From the NCBI GenBank assembly GCA_965248975.1, contig CBDFKU010000013.1, forward strand, positions 1 to 64,000: a DNA stretch of 64,000 nucleotides, in the 5' to 3' direction. Under the pieces are notes generated by a model. It was not told the DNA's origin and searched no databases. It saw nothing but the letters and a program-made list of their open reading frames with translations. Within the stretch, counting starts at the first letter, position 1. Each line of letters opens with the position of its first letter. The stretch is from CBDFKU01 sp965248975 (GTDB taxonomy: Bacteria > Chloroflexota > Dehalococcoidia > Lucifugimonadales > JAGWBF01). This document shows, in pieces, positions 32,422 through 41,646 of the stretch. The translations under genes and the position numbers were made by a program.

Positions 32422-34599
32422 TTACGCCTTCATTGTTAGGGAAATCCTCTTGCGCTCCAGGTCTACCTCCAGCACGCTGACCCACACCTGCTGCTGCACT
32501 TTGACAACATCCAGGGGATTTCTGACGAAGCGGTTGGCCAGCTGGCTGATGTGAACCAGCCCGTCCTGGTGCACTCCCACATCTACAAAGGCGCCGAAAT
32601 CGGTCACGTTGGTTACCACCCCCGGCAGTCTCATCCCCACCGCCAGGTCCTCGATTCTGTTTATGCCATCGGCGAAGTAGAAGGGCTCGAACTCCTGACG
32701 TGGGTCACGTCCGGGCCGGGCCAGCTCTTCGACTATGTCATTCAATGTGGGTAGTCCCACTTTGTCGCCAACGTAGCGCTGGGGATCGATCTGACCGGAT
32801 ATACTGGCGTCGCCCACCAATCGGTCCAGCGGATGTCCCAGGTCTTTGGCGATGGCCTCCACCACCCCGTAGGATTCGGGATGCACGGCGCTGGCGTCCA
32901 GTGGATGGTTGCCCCCTCTGATTCGCAGAAACCCTGCTGCTTGCTCGAAGGCCTTGGCACCCAGGCGCGGGACTCTTTTCAGGGATTCCCGGGAGGCGAA
33001 GGGACCGTAACTGTTCCGATACTCCACTACTGCTTTGGCCAAACGAGGACCCAGGCCCGAAACGTAAGAGAGCAGCTCTCCGCTGGCGGTGTTCAACTCC
33101 ACCCCAACACTGTTGACGCAACTGCCTACGACATCGTCCAGACGTCCCTTCAGGGCTTTCTGATCGACGTCGTGCTGGTACTGGCCCACCCCGATGGCTT
33201 TGGGGTCTATCTTGACCAGCTCTGCCAGGGGGTCCATGAGACGGCGACCGATGGAAACAGCCCCCCGGACCGTAATGTCCTCATCCGGAAACTCGGTCCG
33301 CGCCACCGCTGAGGCTGAGTAGACCGACGCCCCGCTTTCGTTGACCATCACCACGGAAATTCGGGGGCCCAACTCCAGGCCCCTGAGAAAGGCTTCGGTC
33401 TCACGGCCACCGGTGCCATTCCCCACGGCGATAGCTTCAACCTGGTACTGCACGCACAGTTGGGCTACCTTCTTGGCCGCCTCCTGCTCTCTCTGTCCAC
33501 TCAGGATGGGATAGACGGTATCGTGGTGCAGCAACCGGCCCTGCCGGTCCAGGCATACCAATTTGCAGCCTGTGCGGAATCCGGGATCCAGGGCCAGGAC
33601 GGTCTTCTGACCCAGGGCCGGGGCCAGAAGCAGCCCTCGCATGTTGTCGGCGAATACTTCGATGGCGGCGTATTCGGCCCGAACTCTAGTCTCTTTGCGG
33701 ATCTCCCTTTCCATGGAGGCTTCCAACAACCGGTTGTATCCGTCCTGAACCGCCAGCCGGACCTGTTGGGAGGCCCCTCCTTCAGCGGAAGGACCGGTGA
33801 CGAAGATCCCCTCCAGGATCGAAATGGCCTGCACGGCGGGCGGGGTAATACTGATCGACAATAGACCCTCTCTCTCACCCCGTAGCATCGCCAGCACCCT
33901 GTGGGAGGGCACACCAGCCACCGGTTCCTCCCACTGGAAGTAGTCCCGGTACTTGGATGCTTCGGAGTGCTTGCCTTCAACCACTTTGGAAGAGAAGGTA
34001 CCTTGTGACCGGAACAGCTTCCGCATTTCTCCCCGAGCGGTGCTGTCTTCGCTGACCCACTCGGCGATGATGTCTCTGACTCCACTCAGGGCATCTTCGA
34101 CCGTCTCTACCCCTAGGTCCGGATTGATGTACTCGATAGCGGCGAGATTGACGTCGTTAACCTCCTGGTCCCAGAGGTGCAGTGCCAGGGGTTCCAGTCC
34201 CTTTTCCCGGGCGATGGTGGCCCTAGTGCGCCTCCTGGGTCGGTAGGGCAGATAGATGTCCTCCAGGGCCGCCATGGTTTCGGCGGAGAGGACATCTTTC
34301 CTTAGTTCATCGGTCAGGAGCCCCCGCTCTTCCAAGGAGCCCAGGATGGCCTCCCGCCGGTCCCGGAGGTCACGAAGCTGGGACAATCGGTCCCGAATGC
34401 TGGTGATAGCCACCTCATCCAGGCTGCCGGTCGCCTCCTTGCGGTACCGGGCAATAAAGGGCACTGTGGCTCCATCGTTCAGTAAGCCTACGGTGGCCTG
34501 TACCCGGCCCTGAGCCAAATGGAGCTCTTGGGCGATCTGGGGAATCGCTAAGTCAATAATGGTCACCCCGTTTCCGTTTTGGCGATCCGCGGTCAGCAC
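32422..34599 (-). CDS. tex: Tex-family RNA-binding transcription accessory protein
   Basis: 725 residues, full length. Tex order is clear: N-terminal IAQELHLAQGRVQATVGLLN followed by GATVPFIARYRKEATGSLDE, the helical region with YLPYRPRRRTRATIAREKGLEPLA, a YqgF-like RNase H fold (VLALDPGFRTGCKLVCLD; AIAVGNGTGGRETEAFL), helix-hairpin-helix segments (LGPRLAKAVVEYRNSYGPF), and a C-terminal S1 domain (GVVTNVTDFGAFVDVGVHQDGLVHISQL). The GTG start at 34599 has only a weak ribosome site; GTG 34566 is an alternative. Confidence 0.93.
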   Translation of the reverse strand: MLTADRQNGNGVTIIDLAIPQIAQELHLAQGRVQATVGLLNDGATVPFIARYRKEATGSLDEVAITSIRDRLSQLRDLRDRREAILGSLEERGLLTDELRKDVLSAETMAALEDIYLPYRPRRRTRATIAREKGLEPLALHLWDQEVNDVNLAAIEYINPDLGVETVEDALSGVRDIIAEWVSEDSTARGEMRKLFRSQGTFSSKVVEGKHSEASKYRDYFQWEEPVAGVPSHRVLAMLRGEREGLLSISITPPAVQAISILEGIFVTGPSAEGGASQQVRLAVQDGYNRLLEASMEREIRKETRVRAEYAAIEVFADNMRGLLLAPALGQKTVLALDPGFRTGCKLVCLDRQGRLLHHDTVYPILSGQREQEAAKKVAQLCVQYQVEAIAVGNGTGGRETEAFLRGLELGPRISVVMVNESGASVYSASAVARTEFPDEDITVRGAVSIGRRLMDPLAELVKIDPKAIGVGQYQHDVDQKALKGRLDDVVGSCVNSVGVELNTASGELLSYVSGLGPRLAKAVVEYRNSYGPFASRESLKRVPRLGAKAFEQAAGFLRIRGGNHPLDASAVHPESYGVVEAIAKDLGHPLDRLVGDASISGQIDPQRYVGDKVGLPTLNDIVEELARPGRDPRQEFEPFYFADGINRIEDLAVGMRLPGVVTNVTDFGAFVDVGVHQDGLVHISQLANRFVRNPLDVVKVQQQVWVSVLEVDLERKRISLTMKA

Positions 34600-34707
34600 A
34601 GTCTCTCTCTGTCAGATAATTACGGATCCCGGCCTGCCACCGAACGTACCCGGTTCCACCAAGCTGGTTGTACGACATCTTGGAAGCTAGCCCGAGATGG
34701 TTCCTTG

Positions 34708-36525
34708 TCAATGGTGCTCCCGTAGGTAACTGACGATCTCCATCATCACCTTGCAATCAACCTCATTGTAACGCCGGACCTCTCGCATCAACTCGGTTTC
34801 GATAAGCTTGACGCCCTTCTCTTTCGCCTCTTCGTCGCACCACCATGCGCCTGTCATCGCGCCAAGGCCGTCGACCTTTGTGTCGCCCCACGAAGTCTGA
34901 ATCAGGCCATGGGAGTGCAGGGCCCGAGCAAAGGACTTGAGGCCGAAGTTCAGCGCACCACGCACCACAACCGGTTCCCTGCGGACGACCCCGGCCCAGA
35001 GATCGAACCAGTTCCCGGTCGGCCAGCCTTTCTCCGGGTGCCGCTCCCTTGCCGAGTTGTAAGCGTCCTCGTAGTTGACCGGTTCCGCGTAAGACCAATG
35101 AACGATCCGCGGGGTCTCCTCTACTCCGAGACGCCGCCCGATGTCTGACATATGGCCCAGCCATCCATCAATGATCCTGGCTTCGTTGTCCTCGGTCAGC
35201 CGATCCACGGTAAAGCACCGAAAGGCCCACCCGCCATCCTGCACATGGCCGCAGCCGATCATAAAGATCAGGTTCCGACCATTCTGGTCCGGGACCTTCG
35301 AGAAGTCGTCGTTGACGCTGTTGACGGTCTCAAAGTCCGCGTAAAACTCTAGCCTTGGCACTGGCCTCCATTCGTCCTCCGCCGCATGCACGTGTGCGGG
35401 TCTGACCGGAGGCCCATCTTGCCCCTGGTTAATGGCAAGGATCGCCTGGAGGGTCGGGCCAGTCGTCTGCCCCGTAACATCGAGGGACGAAGCTGTCGCC
35501 CCGAGGTCCTTCCAGGAGGTTATGCCCTTCGTATGGGCCTTGTCTCGTTTGTCCGGCCCGACGTACCAAAGCAGGGTGAGCTCGTTGAGCTCCCGGGCGA
35601 TGCGGCTCGTTGCGTCGTGCCAGGGCCATGCACTCTCACCAACATTCGGCCAGAGCTCGGGAACGCTGGGGGAGGGCAGCGGCGACCAGTCGGCTCCATC
35701 CATACGCATCCGGCGGAGCCAGGTGCAGGCGCCCTTGACCTGCACCTTGATATCGTCACCCATAGCTACCGGGCCCAGCTGTTCCATCGCGTTGAAGCCA
35801 CGGCCCTTGATTCCCTTGGCGGCCTGCCCCCATCCCCGGCCCAGGAGAAAGGCCGTCCCTGGTGTGTAGCCCTGGAGCCGGCCAAGTGCCCGGTTGTAGA
35901 TGTAGAGCTGGGCTTTGTATGCCGGGCTTGATCCGCCATTTCCGAGGTAGCCCGAGACCAGGAGCTCGAGGGTCGTGAACTTGGCGTCGACTACTACGTA
36001 ATGCCAGGGATTGTCGCCAAGGTCTGGGGCAGCAACCGCAGCCTTTTCCGAAGTAATGTGTCCTGGGAACAGCTCGGCGAAGATGTCGGATCTGATCAGA
36101 AAGTCCGCAGCCCCGTAGGTTCTGGTCTCGGCATCTCTGAGCACCGCCTGGTGCACCATAGGCGTTCCTTCACAAAGGGCCTGGAACGTCTTCTCGGCCG
36201 CAGCCAGGTCACGGACATCTTCGGGTCCTTGGGCTATAGAGATCAACGGCGCCAGCGTACCGAGATGCGTCGCGGTGGCCGCCTCGAATTCCTGCCCCTT
36301 CTGCATGATAAACGGGACGAACTCTAAGCGCTCATCGTACCCTGCGAGGTCCGTATCGCGCGTGAAGCCCTTCTCTTCGCCATACCGGTCGAGCCAGTCA
36401 ACGAGGGGGTTACGAAGGACGTAGGCACGGGTCCGGGTTGCCGAGACCCAATGCTCCCAGCCGTTCTCGTCTTTCGGAATAACCGGCATTCCGCTGCGCC
36501 CGACAGTTATAGCCTTAAGCGCCAA
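34708..36525 (-). CDS. Two-nuclease fusion: RecB-like PD-(D/E)XK plus DEDD/RNase H exonuclease
   Basis: 605 residues. The N-terminal half (about 1-290) has the RecB-family nuclease pattern: QKGQEFEA (GxxxE-type Glu), YGAADFLIRSD (Asp), VVVDAKFTT (D-x-K) and AQLYIYNRALG (QxxxY). The C-terminal half (about 395-605) is an RNase H-like exonuclease: LEFYADFETVN (first Asp-Glu), and late NEVDCKVMMEIVSYLR (last Asp). This matches the TM0106/YprB-like RecB nuclease architecture without a helicase. TTG 36525 has GAAGGG upstream; ATG 36489 is an alternative. It lies in the integrase island, so a role in phage defence or element maintenance is possible but unproved. Confidence 0.75.
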   Translation of the reverse strand: MALKAITVGRSGMPVIPKDENGWEHWVSATRTRAYVLRNPLVDWLDRYGEEKGFTRDTDLAGYDERLEFVPFIMQKGQEFEAATATHLGTLAPLISIAQGPEDVRDLAAAEKTFQALCEGTPMVHQAVLRDAETRTYGAADFLIRSDIFAELFPGHITSEKAAVAAPDLGDNPWHYVVVDAKFTTLELLVSGYLGNGGSSPAYKAQLYIYNRALGRLQGYTPGTAFLLGRGWGQAAKGIKGRGFNAMEQLGPVAMGDDIKVQVKGACTWLRRMRMDGADWSPLPSPSVPELWPNVGESAWPWHDATSRIARELNELTLLWYVGPDKRDKAHTKGITSWKDLGATASSLDVTGQTTGPTLQAILAINQGQDGPPVRPAHVHAAEDEWRPVPRLEFYADFETVNSVNDDFSKVPDQNGRNLIFMIGCGHVQDGGWAFRCFTVDRLTEDNEARIIDGWLGHMSDIGRRLGVEETPRIVHWSYAEPVNYEDAYNSARERHPEKGWPTGNWFDLWAGVVRREPVVVRGALNFGLKSFARALHSHGLIQTSWGDTKVDGLGAMTGAWWCDEEAKEKGVKLIETELMREVRRYNEVDCKVMMEIVSYLREHH

Positions 36526-36874
36526 AGCTTCGCCCTTCAGTCGTTTTCGAAGGTATTACATAGTCGCCAGAGGGCTCGACCAATCGAACCTGTCACCGGT
36601 GTCCTAGACCCCATGGGGGGAGTACACCTTGTTCCCGACCCTATGGAGAACACGCCGTGGGTAAACGCTCCCATATAAGTTAACATACACCGATGTAGCC
36701 GCCTAGCCACATCTAGAGACATCCCCTGGAGTTGGCGGAACCGGGTGATTTAACAACATCGGTCCTGTCCGTCTCCGTATCCGGCGAGACCCAGCCCATG
36801 CAGGGCTGTCGTGTGGACCGGCAGCTCAAGATGCTTGACGGCACAAGTCCGTGGGCGTACGGTAAGCCTCAGCA
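36526..36874. other. 349-bp gap between divergent island genes
   Basis: Separates the nuclease fusion (minus) from the STAND ATPase (plus). No supported coding frame, no tRNA fold and no convincing promoter pair were recognised. A small palindromic ACCCCATGGGG is at about 36609-36619. Confidence 0.5.
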
Positions 36875-38995
36875 ATGAGAGGGCCTGCAGAACTTCAGAC
36901 AGTTGGGCGGAGAGAGCAGCTTGAGCAGATCCTCCGTTTGCTGGCGGAGGGCGCCCAAAGCCGGGGTGGAGTTGTCCTCCTAGAGGCCGAGACCGGCATG
37001 GGCAAGACCTCGCTGGTACGAGGAGCGGAGGCGCGATGCCGCCAGCACCCGGGCCTGGAGGAGGTCCAGTTCGTCTGGACCAGGTGCGATATGTACCATG
37101 GTGCTATGAACCCATTCCAGCCTTTCGCCGATCTGTTGGGCGAGATAGCCAGCCTTGAGAAGCCCCCCAACCTGCTGAACAGGGTTCTTGGCAAAATGGG
37201 CAGGAATAGGTCTACCATCGTGGAACTTGCGCAGGAGATGGCCAACATCGTCCCAACGGTGGGGCCTGCCGCCAAGCTTGCCATAAAGACCGGAAACATA
37301 GCGGCCACCTGGCTGGCATCCGATGATCAATCACGTTCGGCGCCGGCGCAGTCTCTGGTGAAGCGGTACGTCGATACGATCCTCCAGTCCTGTACGTCCT
37401 ACACGCCCCTTGTGATGGTGGTTGAAGACGCTCACTGGATGGACGAGATGTCCTGTCAGCTGCTGTGGTCCCTGGGCAGGGCCATCCAGAACAGGCCCAT
37501 CGTGCTGTTGGTCTCCTATCGGCCGACGAGCCTCTCGGAGAAGCACCCGCTCCGGGAAGTGAGCAGGCAGCTCAAAATCGAAAGGCTTGCCCGTGAAATC
37601 GTGCTCCATCCCTTTAACGAGGACGATATCAAGGAGTACATGCGCCTTCGGTACAACAGGGTGGCCGGCCACGGATCAGTGGCCAGGCTGCACCAGCTTA
37701 CCGGCGGCAGTCCGATGGTGCTGGAGGAATACCTCAAGCTGCTGGAGGAGAAGGGCGTCATACCGGGCTCCAATGGGGGTGGTACTGTGCTCGGGGAGCC
37801 GCCAGGCACCGCAGCGGACTGGGATCTCACCGAATTCCTGACTGAAACCTCGGTGCCTCCCACGGTCCAAGCTCTGCTGGAGTCCCGTATCGAAGCCATG
37901 GAGTCCGAATACAAGGCCATGCTGCAGCGGGCGGCCGTCCAGGGCCCGCGGTTTATCGCGTACCCCCTGGCGGAACAGGAGAAGCTGGACCAGATCGATG
38001 TCCTCGCCAAGCTCCGAGAGGTCGAGCAGCGCCACCGGGTCATCTCGTACTCTGCTCCTGAGGATTGGGGAGGCAAGAAGTACGACGGGTATGCCTTCGA
38101 GCACCTCCTGATGCATCATTCTTTTTACGATAGCCTCAGCCCTGGAGAACGACGAGAGCATCACAGAGTCCTGGCCCAGATACTGGCAGAGGCCGCAGGA
38201 GAGAATGCGCTGCCACGCAAGCTCATCCTGGAAATAGCGAGGCACAATGAGGCGGCGGAGGAGTACCTGGCCGCGGCGAGGTACTCCTTTGAGGCAGCCT
38301 ACTCCGCTTTCCTGGGCGGTGCCCTGGTCGAAGCCGAGGGCCTGGCCTGGCGTGCGCTGGATAGCCACAAAAAAGTGGCGGAAAGTTCGGTGGAGACCGA
38401 TGAGCTCCTGGCCCAGGTCGTGTACCTCATCCTCGCCGCTTCCGAAACCCGGTGGCGGGTCCGCACATCCAGCGAGGACAGGGAGGCGTTGTTGTCGCTT
38501 GTCCATGAGGCCGAGGAGGCCGCCCATCGTGTGGGGGACTCGGCTCTCCTCGCCCAGATAAAGTTGGGCAAGGGCAAGCTCTTCATGAGCACGGGGACCA
38601 TGCTAGAGTCCTTGAGCACCATGGCAGAGGCGCTGGAACATGCCGTCGCTTCTGGCGACCCGTTCACAGAGTTTCTGGTCAAAGCGGCATACGGCCACCA
38701 CCTGGTCAAGGAAGACATACAGGGTGGGCTGAAGCTCCAGTACGAGGCCCTTGAGCTACACCGCCAGAAGTTAGCACACTCCCCTGCTCCCTATGACCGG
38801 CGGGCCATAGACCGAGCTGGCCACCGTATCATTGGCTTCATTGGCGTGGGGGAGTTCGATCGGGGTGACTACGGAGCAGCGTATGAGCGGCTCAACGAAG
38901 GACTCTCAGGACTTTTGAGGCTCAAGCTGGATCAGGACGTAGTGGTCCTGTCCAACTGTAGGCCGTCAGCGATAATGGGACACATCGGAGGGTAA
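36875..38995 (+). CDS. STAND-type AAA ATPase with TPR-like region, 3' end cut by an IS element
   Basis: 706 residues. N-terminal AAA/STAND ATPase: VGRREQLEQIL, Walker A EAETGMGKTSL (about residues 38-48), Walker B MVVEDAHWMDEM, and the sensor-like VLLVSYRPTS. From about 430 the protein is helical with TPR-like repeats (AEEYLAAARYSFEAAYSAF; LKLQYEALELHRQKLA). This resembles ATPases of the adenylate-cyclase/LuxR-associated type, where an effector domain is elsewhere. The last seven codons (from 38974, IMGHIGG then stop) cross into the IS110-like element whose end starts at 38976, so the natural C terminus is lost. No HTH or nuclease domain is left. Confidence 0.75.
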   Translation: MRGPAELQTVGRREQLEQILRLLAEGAQSRGGVVLLEAETGMGKTSLVRGAEARCRQHPGLEEVQFVWTRCDMYHGAMNPFQPFADLLGEIASLEKPPNLLNRVLGKMGRNRSTIVELAQEMANIVPTVGPAAKLAIKTGNIAATWLASDDQSRSAPAQSLVKRYVDTILQSCTSYTPLVMVVEDAHWMDEMSCQLLWSLGRAIQNRPIVLLVSYRPTSLSEKHPLREVSRQLKIERLAREIVLHPFNEDDIKEYMRLRYNRVAGHGSVARLHQLTGGSPMVLEEYLKLLEEKGVIPGSNGGGTVLGEPPGTAADWDLTEFLTETSVPPTVQALLESRIEAMESEYKAMLQRAAVQGPRFIAYPLAEQEKLDQIDVLAKLREVEQRHRVISYSAPEDWGGKKYDGYAFEHLLMHHSFYDSLSPGERREHHRVLAQILAEAAGENALPRKLILEIARHNEAAEEYLAAARYSFEAAYSAFLGGALVEAEGLAWRALDSHKKVAESSVETDELLAQVVYLILAASETRWRVRTSSEDREALLSLVHEAEEAAHRVGDSALLAQIKLGKGKLFMSTGTMLESLSTMAEALEHAVASGDPFTEFLVKAAYGHHLVKEDIQGGLKLQYEALELHRQKLAHSPAPYDRRAIDRAGHRIIGFIGVGEFDRGDYGAAYERLNEGLSGLLRLKLDQDVVVLSNCRPSAIMGHIGG

Positions 38996-39075
38996 GAAAA
39001 CCCGAGAGTTTGGAGGGTGGCGAGAGCTCCTGAAGTGAGGGTAGAGTTACCCACAGAAAGCAACTGTCTTGAAAG

Positions 39076-40038
39076 TCAAGAGGAATGACCGGCGACTGCC
39101 GGAGTCAGGTCGCGCCAGGGTGAGCGATGCTTGAGCATGGAGTTGAGGATAACGAGCAGCTTGCGCATGCAGGCTGTGAGGGCCAGCTTCTTGGGCTTAC
39201 CAGCGGCCAGCAGCCGCTGGTAGAAGTCCCTGATAACAGGGTTGAAGCGACTGGCAACCAGCGCTCCCATGTACAGGGCGGCGCGGATGCGGGCGCGTCC
39301 ACCCCAGACGGTGCGTTTGCCCCGCAGGGTGCCGCTGTCCCGGTTGAAGGGAGCCACCCCTACCAGGGCGGCGATCTGCCGGCGGTCCAGCGTGCCCAGC
39401 TCCGGCAGATAGGCCAGGAGAGAGATGGAGACTTGTTCTCCCACGCCGGGAACGGTGCGCAGGAGGTCATCCTTCTCTCGCCATACGGGACTCTGGCGGA
39501 GAGTCTGCCGCAGTCCCTCATCCAGGTCGTCCAGCTCTCGCTCCAGCCATGCAATGTGGGCCTCGATGCGGGGACGGACGGCGATGGCGGCGGCGCTCAA
39601 GCGGTTCTTCTCCGAGACCAGCATGGTCATCACCTGGTGCCTGCGGGCAGCCAGGGAGTTAAGGGCCTGGGTCTCGGCGTCTCGCAGAGGGCGCACGGGT
39701 GGACGAACCGCTTCGGCGAAGTGAGCCAGAACCGCCGCGTCCAGAGCGTCGGTCTTGGCCAGCTTCCCGGTGGCCCTGGCGAAGTCCCGCACCTGGCGGG
39801 GGTTGACGACGACCACAGGCACCGCGTCGGCTGCCAAGGCAGCCACCAGCGGCACTTCCAAGCCGCCCGAAGCCTCCAGCAACACCATGACCGGTTCAAG
39901 GGCCTTCAGCTGGGAGACCAGCTGCCGGACTCCTGTCTCGTCATGGGAAACCTCCCATCTGTCGTCCGTAGGACGGACTGCGACGTCCACCTGGGCCTTG
40001 GCTACATCAATGCCTACGTAGATCGATTCTTGCTCCAC
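39076..40038 (-). CDS. IS110-family transposase (DEDD recombinase)
   Basis: 320 residues from GTG 40038, chosen because CAGGAGG lies 5 bp upstream; the open frame runs on to 40488 without support. N-terminal RuvC-like DEDD domain: YVGIDVAKAQVDVAV (Asp), VLLEASGGLE (Glu), KLAKTDALDAAVLA (two Asp). C-terminal Transposase_20 domain: TVPGVGEQVSISLLAYLPE, GVAPFNRDSGTLRGKR with the conserved Ser, and AALYMGALVASRFNPVIRDF. Looks complete and active. Members of this family use an RNA encoded in the non-coding end of the element. Confidence 0.93.
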   Translation of the reverse strand: MEQESIYVGIDVAKAQVDVAVRPTDDRWEVSHDETGVRQLVSQLKALEPVMVLLEASGGLEVPLVAALAADAVPVVVVNPRQVRDFARATGKLAKTDALDAAVLAHFAEAVRPPVRPLRDAETQALNSLAARRHQVMTMLVSEKNRLSAAAIAVRPRIEAHIAWLERELDDLDEGLRQTLRQSPVWREKDDLLRTVPGVGEQVSISLLAYLPELGTLDRRQIAALVGVAPFNRDSGTLRGKRTVWGGRARIRAALYMGALVASRFNPVIRDFYQRLLAAGKPKKLALTACMRKLLVILNSMLKHRSPWRDLTPAVAGHSS

Positions 40039-40321
40039 GAGCACCTCCTGCGAATTATTGGCCCGTCCTTGCAAGATGCGGGCTTGGTTGGCCCAGGCAA
40101 CTGTTCGGGCTCTATTCGGAAGGGGTGCGGCGACCCTCGCTTTCTGGCGGTCTTCCATAACCAAGGAGAAACCGGTCTGCCGCACCCCGATCCACCTAAG
40201 TGAAGTGATTGTTACACACCCAAACCAAGATACAAGGAGGTGAAGGCCAAAACCATCCAAAACCGCAGACGCTATAACAGGGCCCTCAGAGAGCTCACCA
40301 GACCCCCATCCAGCACCTGAT
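40039..40321 (-). ncRNA. Candidate bridge RNA region of the IS110 element
   Basis: 283 bp upstream of the transposase start, inside the element, without a supported gene. In IS110-group elements the long non-coding end upstream of the transposase encodes the bridge RNA that pairs target and donor DNA. The call rests on position and length only; the loops were not folded. Confidence 0.35.
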
Positions 40322-40336
40322 CTCTCGGGTCCCAAT

Positions 40337-41470
40337 GTGTCCCACTTTTGCTGGTTGCTAACACTTGGCTTCGATGAAGCAGGGAAGCGGCGACGGAAGT
40401 TCGTCAACGTCAAGGGCAGCAAGGCCGATGCCCAGAAGAAGCTTCGGGAGATGCTCTCTGCCCTGGACAAGGGGATGCCCCTGGACATCTCGAAAGCTAC
40501 TGTTGGGGAGTTCTTAGATCAGTGGCTGTACATTTACGCTGAAACGAATACGTCCCCGAGAACCGTGGAGGGGTACAGGGAGCGGATACATCGTTACATT
40601 ATACCCCGCCTGGGACACGTACCCCTGGTCAAGCTTGCCCCAGCGCAGATCCAGAGCGTCTATTCTGACATGCTTGACCGCGGTCTGTCGGCCCGAACGG
40701 CCCTTGGTGCGCATCGTGTCCTGCGCGAAGCTCTTGGACATGGGGTTAGGTGGGGCCTGTTAGCCCGCAATGTTTGTGATGCCGTGGACCCGCCGAGGCC
40801 CGCTCGCAAGGAGATGGCATCCTTGGACGCCGACGATGTCCAGAGATTCCTCGATGCAGCATCCCATTCACATTACGGTCCTCTCTTCTTCCTGGCCGTA
40901 TATACCGGTATGAGGCGCAGTGAGCTACTGGGCTTGAGGTGGTCAGCTGTCGACTTGGATACGAGAACGATAGCCGTAACCGAAACTCTTCAACGGGTCC
41001 GGGGCAAGGGTCTCATTGTCATGCAGCCGAAGACCGCTCGGTCGCGGCGCTCGGTTAGCCTTCCGCCCAGCGCAGTGGCGCTATTGGCTGGACTGAAGGT
41101 AAAGCAGAGGGAACAGAGGAGTGCAATGGGTTTCGAGTGGGGTAATACCGACTATGTGTTCTCCCATCCCGATGGCAGCCCAATGTATCCGAATACTGTG
41201 AGCCGCAGGTTCGCTGAGATAGTCCGACGCGCAGGTATTCCACCTGTCCGTCTCCACGATCTCCGACACACCCACGCCACATTGATGTTGAAACAAGGGG
41301 TCCATCCGAAGATCGTAAGCGAGCGGCTCGGCCATGCGAGCATCACCATCACCCTTGACACCTATTCTCACGTTCTGCCTGGGCTTCAGGAAGCTGCAGC
41401 CCTCAAATTTGAAGAGGGCTTGAGGGAAGCGGGGGAAGTCAGAGACGGGCACGGGGATCCAGATGGATAA
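40337..41470 (+). CDS. Tyrosine recombinase (phage/island integrase), N terminus altered by IS
   Basis: 377 residues. After a short N-terminal Arm-like strand region (LGFDEAGKRRRKF), a SAM-like core-binding domain (ATVGEFLDQWLYIYAETNTSPRT) and the catalytic domain are complete: Arg in YTGMRRSELLGLRW, Lys near QPKTARSRRSVSLP, HDLRHTHATLML (His-x-x-Arg), GHASITITLDTYSHV with the nucleophile Tyr. The GTG at 40337 lies inside the IS110 right end, so the first roughly 9 codons come from the element and the natural N-terminal residues are missing. The 3' end is 78 bp from the 3' end of tRNA-Ser, the usual integration target. Confidence 0.87.
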   Translation: MSHFCWLLTLGFDEAGKRRRKFVNVKGSKADAQKKLREMLSALDKGMPLDISKATVGEFLDQWLYIYAETNTSPRTVEGYRERIHRYIIPRLGHVPLVKLAPAQIQSVYSDMLDRGLSARTALGAHRVLREALGHGVRWGLLARNVCDAVDPPRPARKEMASLDADDVQRFLDAASHSHYGPLFFLAVYTGMRRSELLGLRWSAVDLDTRTIAVTETLQRVRGKGLIVMQPKTARSRRSVSLPPSAVALLAGLKVKQREQRSAMGFEWGNTDYVFSHPDGSPMYPNTVSRRFAEIVRRAGIPPVRLHDLRHTHATLMLKQGVHPKIVSERLGHASITITLDTYSHVLPGLQEAAALKFEEGLREAGEVRDGHGDPDG

Positions 41471-41547
41471 TGTCGGCAAAATGTCGGCAATTCTGTTGTG
41501 GGAGTGGGAGCTGCGACCCTGCCATCGGCCCGTTTGGTATCTGAAAA

Positions 41548-41636
41548 TGGCGGAGAGGGTGGGATTCGAACCCACGATACCCGGAGGGTATACCGCTTTT
41601 CGAGAGCGGCGCCTTCAACCACTCGGCCACCTCTCC
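41548..41636 (-). tRNA. tRNA-Ser (anticodon CGA), with encoded CCA
   Basis: Acceptor stem GGAGAGG (41636-41630) pairs with CCTCTCC (41558-41552), discriminator G at 41551, CCA encoded at 41550-41548. Anticodon stem CCGCT/AGCGG with loop CTCGAAA gives anticodon CGA. A long variable arm (TATACCCTCCGGGTATC) and GGTTCGAATCC T loop are as in class II tRNA-Ser. It lies beside the integrase and is the likely attachment site. Confidence 0.95.
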
Positions 41637-41646
41637 TACGTAGGTA

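Larger units (their letters stand above)
38976..40344. mobile_element. IS110-family insertion sequence with inverted ends
   Basis: About 1.37 kb around an IS110 transposase. The two ends carry matching blocks in inverted order: TGGGACACAT (38976-38985) pairs with 40335-40344, and CCCGAGAG (39001-39008) pairs with 40322-40329. No target duplication is visible. The left end supplies the stop of the STAND gene; the right end supplies the start of the recombinase gene. The exact boundaries are inferred. Confidence 0.7.

Noticed and set aside
36560..36660. tRNA-like stretch with ATCGAACCTG
   Set aside because: No acceptor, D or anticodon stems can be paired around it.
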